64,000 nt of DNA from Rickettsiales bacterium (lineage in GTDB: Bacteria; Pseudomonadota; Alphaproteobacteria; Rickettsiales; UBA998). The stretch spans positions 27,692 through 91,691 of the forward strand of contig JANQNR010000010.1 of NCBI GenBank assembly GCA_028279475.1. Reading direction: 5' to 3'. This document shows positions 61,393-64,000 of this stretch, piece after piece. The position numbers were made by a program, and so were the translations under genes. The first letter of the stretch is position 1. Each line of letters starts with the position of its first letter. The notes under the pieces were generated by a model, which worked only from the letters and a program-made list of their open reading frames with translations, searched no databases and had not been told where the DNA came from.

Positions 61393-63261
61393 GTGTCTAA
61401 CGCCCATACCCGGTTCCGCCCTCGTACGCGACTGGGAGAGCGGCTCCATGACAAAGGGCTGGTCACTGCTGACGCATTGAAAGCGGCACTGGAACAACAG
61501 CAACGTTCCGGCGGACGGCTGGGCAATATTTTAACCCATCGAGGCGATGTCTCCACCCTGACCATGTATCGCCAACTGGCCACACAACATGGCCTTCCAT
61601 TTGCTAATCTGCTGACCCACCCGCCGGATATGTCACTGCTCAAAGCACAGCAAGTCGCCTGCTATCTTCACTACCAGATACTTCCTATCCGTCGCGAGGA
61701 AGGTGTGCTCATACTGGCGACCGCCAATCCCGGCCATCATACTGACATTGCCGGGCGTCTCTACCCGGGTGAGGCGATCCAATGGGAAGTGACCTCACCA
61801 CGTGATATTGTCTGGACAATACAACGCCGTTTCGGCAGGCAACTGGTACATGCGGCTTCCGAATCACTGTATCACTCGACTCCCCATTATGCATTGCATC
61901 GTCCACAATCGCGAGAAACGCCACTCTGGTTACAGAGCATGGCGCTTGGACTCGCCATCCTGTTTGCTGTCATACTGGTGCCGGAAACCCTCATGCACTT
62001 GGTATTGCTGGTCAGCTCGCTATTCTTTCTGGCAACCCTGATATTCAAACTGGTGCTAGTCTGTGTCGGCAAATCCTGCCGGGGGAAAGTATACGATCTG
62101 ACGAACCTGCCATTACCGAGTGATGAGGAATTACCGGTTTATACAATATTGGTGCCACTCTTTCACGAAGCGGATTCCGTACCCGGTATGCTGGCCAGCC
62201 TGAGTGCCATTGACTATCCACCGCACAAGTTGGACATCCAACTCATTGTGGAAGAAAATGATAAAGAAACACCAGCGGCCATCCGCCGCGCCCATCCCGG
62301 TGAACGGTTTCATATTGTTACGGTGCCAAAATCCACCCCACAAACCAAACCCAAAGCCTGTAATTATGCCATGTATTTTTCCAGAGGTGAATTCGTGGCG
62401 ATCTACGATGCGGAAGATGCACCGGATGCGATGCAGTTGCGCCGTGCGGTGGCGACCTTTCGCCGCTATCCCAATGTCAGTTGTTTGCAAGCACGACTGA
62501 ACTATTACAATTATCATGAAAACTGGCTAACACGGCTCTTCTCCATCGAGTATACGACCCTGTTCGACTACATGATTCCAGCGCTCTATGCATTGAATAT
62601 CCCTATACCGCTGGGCGGCACTAGTAACCATATCCGCCGTAGCGCACTAGATGAAGTTGGTGCATGGGACGCCTATAATGTAACGGAAGATGCCGACCTT
62701 GGCATCCGGCTGGCTTCGGAAGGCCATATTACTCTGCCATTGCCCTCCTTAACACAGGAGGAAGCGACTATGTCCGCCGTCGCCTGGATCAAGCAACGCA
62801 CCCGCTGGATTAAGGGTTACCTACAAACATGGGGGGTTCTGTCGCGCAACACCATTGCCCGCTATCGCCATTTTGGCGCACGAGGGTTCTGGGGCATTCA
62901 CTTCTTTATCGGTGCTGCGTCACTAGCTTATGTCATCAGCCCGTTGCTATGGTGCGCCTCCATGCTCTGGTTGCTATGGCCAACGGCCACCATACCACTC
63001 TCTCCCATGGTGACATTCCTCTGTATTTGGGTACTCATCACCGGCGTTCTGGTCCAATGGATTTGTGCCTATATCGTTACACGCCACAGCGAACGCAAAC
63101 CGGGTATGCTGGCAATTCTCGGCTATCCACTTTATTTTACGCTTCATGCCGTCGCCGGGTTGCGTGCCTTCTGGCAGTTGCTAACCAATCCTCATTACTG
63201 GGAAAAAACGCGCCATGGCGTCAGTCGCGTATTGCGACCGGGCTTGACAGACGTGCAATAA
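61393..63261 (+). CDS. Membrane family 2 glycosyltransferase with N-terminal MshEN/GspE-N-like domain
   Basis: 622 residues from GTG 61393. The N-terminal 150 (RLGERLHDKGLVTADALKAALEQQQRSGGRLGNIL and QQVACYLHYQILPIRREEGVL) resemble the MshEN domain that binds c-di-GMP in type II/IV ATPases. After two membrane helices (about 175-225) lies a cellulose-synthase-like catalytic domain with YTILVPLFHEADSVPGML, AIYDAEDAPD (DxD-like), VTEDADLGIRL (TED) and KQRTRWIKGYLQTW (QxxRW). Three further membrane helices follow. It probably makes an exported polysaccharide, possibly under c-di-GMP control. It pairs with the upstream barrel protein. Confidence 0.85.
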   Translation: MSNAHTRFRPRTRLGERLHDKGLVTADALKAALEQQQRSGGRLGNILTHRGDVSTLTMYRQLATQHGLPFANLLTHPPDMSLLKAQQVACYLHYQILPIRREEGVLILATANPGHHTDIAGRLYPGEAIQWEVTSPRDIVWTIQRRFGRQLVHAASESLYHSTPHYALHRPQSRETPLWLQSMALGLAILFAVILVPETLMHLVLLVSSLFFLATLIFKLVLVCVGKSCRGKVYDLTNLPLPSDEELPVYTILVPLFHEADSVPGMLASLSAIDYPPHKLDIQLIVEENDKETPAAIRRAHPGERFHIVTVPKSTPQTKPKACNYAMYFSRGEFVAIYDAEDAPDAMQLRRAVATFRRYPNVSCLQARLNYYNYHENWLTRLFSIEYTTLFDYMIPALYALNIPIPLGGTSNHIRRSALDEVGAWDAYNVTEDADLGIRLASEGHITLPLPSLTQEEATMSAVAWIKQRTRWIKGYLQTWGVLSRNTIARYRHFGARGFWGIHFFIGAASLAYVISPLLWCASMLWLLWPTATIPLSPMVTFLCIWVLITGVLVQWICAYIVTRHSERKPGMLAILGYPLYFTLHAVAGLRAFWQLLTNPHYWEKTRHGVSRVLRPGLTDVQ

Positions 63262-63299
63262 GACGCTAAACACCATCCTTCGTTCGCAAGGTAGCTATT

Positions 63300-63425
63300 A
63301 TGAAAGTATTGAGTTCGCTAAAATCCGCTAAAAAACGGGACAAGAATTGCCGGGTAGTACGCCGCAAGGGGCGCATTTACGTGATCAACAAAATGAACCC
63401 GCGCTTTAAAGCCCGTCAGGGATAG
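63300..63425 (+). CDS. rpmJ: Ribosomal protein bL36 (zinc-free type)
   Basis: 41 residues, [20 protein letters not shown] then [21 protein letters not shown]. This is the alphaproteobacterial bL36, the C-minus form with one cysteine and no zinc site. AAGG lies 8 bp before ATG 63300. Too short for usual ORF tracks. Stands alone, 38 bp after the glycosyltransferase gene. Confidence 0.97.
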   Translation: MKVLSSLKSAKKRDKNCRVVRRKGRIYVINKMNPRFKARQG

Positions 63426-63516
63426 TGGTGCGCCGCACAAACGCATGAGTTTTCGGCATTTTTGTTGACACAAAATGTGGGACACAGTAGCGTTTCTTAA
63501 GAAGAAGAGGTTTGCC

Positions 63517-64000
63517 GTGCTATCATCCCTGCGAAAAACATTTCCGTTCCGTGACTGGCTCATGCAGGGAGATGACAGCGCTGCAAAACGCCCCAATGTT
63601 GCTAGTATCGCACATGGTGATGTTATCACGTTTGCCGCCTTGGAGCAGTCCGATCTATCTGGAAAATCCTGTATTGTCGGAACGCCCACCGTCTACCATT
63701 TTAACGGCAGTCAGTTTACGTCTTACCCGCTATTCTCCATGACCTATGCGCATCTGTGTCAGATGATTATCGCCGGTCAGGAAACCGATACCCCTTACCT
63801 CGCACTTTCAAAGAAAATTCCCGATGCCCACAAGGCAGAGCTATGCATGGATGAAGACTACACACGCCTTCAGCGTGGCGATATGCCGCAACATCTCTAT
63901 GTACGGGAACATACGGCCGGCATGGTCGACTGGCTGCATATGCATTATGAACTGAAAATTCCATTGGCACGTGGCACATCGATTGCACCGGACAATGAAG
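63517..64000 (+). CDS. Unidentified protein, 3' end beyond the window
   Basis: Open from GTG 63517, with AGAGG 6 bp upstream, to the window edge (161 codons). The sequence (MLSSLRKTFPFRDWLMQGDD, ASIAHGDVITFAALEQSDL, DTPYLALSKKIPDAHKAELC) is mixed hydrophilic with no signal peptide, no membrane helix and no motif I recognise. Alternative ATG at 63562 is possible. It follows rpmJ by 91 bp. Confidence 0.6.
   Translation, partial: MLSSLRKTFPFRDWLMQGDDSAAKRPNVASIAHGDVITFAALEQSDLSGKSCIVGTPTVYHFNGSQFTSYPLFSMTYAHLCQMIIAGQETDTPYLALSKKIPDAHKAELCMDEDYTRLQRGDMPQHLYVREHTAGMVDWLHMHYELKIPLARGTSIAPDNE

Noticed and set aside
1..64000. Prophage, integrative element, tRNA or rRNA genes
   Set aside because: No integrase, phage structural gene, attachment-site duplication, cloverleaf or rRNA sequence was recognised; the window is housekeeping chromosome with small repeats.

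Overview
The window is chromosomal DNA of an alphaproteobacterium, probably one outside the well-studied orders (Rickettsiales, Holosporales or Micavibrio/Rhodospirillales-like). Evidence: an ALAS-type hemA, a CtaA/Cox15 heme A synthase, a metX-metW pair beside a chorismate mutase, a DUF3035 lipoprotein followed by two M16 peptidases, a DUF2125-like protein, an NtrX regulator, a Rickettsia-type NADP isocitrate dehydrogenase and a 17 kDa-antigen-type glycine-zipper lipoprotein. Genes are tightly packed, often with ATGA or TAATG overlaps. The cell is Gram-negative: it has tolQRA, hldE, yidC with a periplasmic domain, and beta-barrel proteins. I see no prophage, CRISPR array, rRNA or tRNA.

Layout. 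1-6.8 kb: hemA (cut by the edge), ctaA, a heme-copper-oxidase-like protein, a lipoprotein, fabI, aroC, ppa. 6.8-18 kb (mostly minus): recG, a PAS/degenerate-GGDEF protein, a PhoR-type kinase, hldE, pgi, two M16 peptidases and a DUF3035 lipoprotein. 18-27 kb: a Ca/Na antiporter, secF without secD, thiL-nusB-tolARQ, metW-metX. 27-36.7 kb: chorismate mutase, an EAL phosphodiesterase, a peroxide-defence block (ahpD, ahpC and a new 47-codon gene, divergent from oxyR), clpB, a DUF3108 protein, bdhA, a DsbA-like protein. 36.9-41.5 kb: a folate-linked operon (pabB, DUF2125-like, pabC, an ExbB/TolQ-like protein). 41.7-48.2 kb: rimP, rsfS, nadD, fabG, trmB, sodC, a pilin-like protein, icd. 48.2-56.7 kb (mostly minus): maeB, yidC, holA, a uracil-DNA glycosylase, cysE. 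56.8-64 kb: ntrX, trkA, an SH3 protein, a beta-barrel protein with an unusual glycosyltransferase, rpmJ and an unidentified partial gene.

The most unusual feature is the density of palindromic repeats. At least three sequence classes are visible: GC-run palindromes, 'CGTCATTCC/GAATGACG' palindromes and 'TATAGCA...TGCTAT' palindromes. Some are nested inside one another. Several lie in coding sequence: about 57 codons in the heme-copper-oxidase-like gene, about 34 codons in the second ATPase domain of clpB, the last 11 codons of aroC, and the stop codon of holA. This resembles the protein-invading palindromic elements of Rickettsia, but the sequences here are different in kind. A roughly 110-bp structured relic near 60.3 kb has IS200/IS605-type hairpins at both ends and may be a HEARO/omega-RNA-like remnant.

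Other points: a complete-looking tandem OxyR site that ends 3 bp before the oxyR start, apparent non-AUG starts for pabC and perhaps rsfS, and a -10 box 7 bp from a start codon, which suggests leaderless mRNA.
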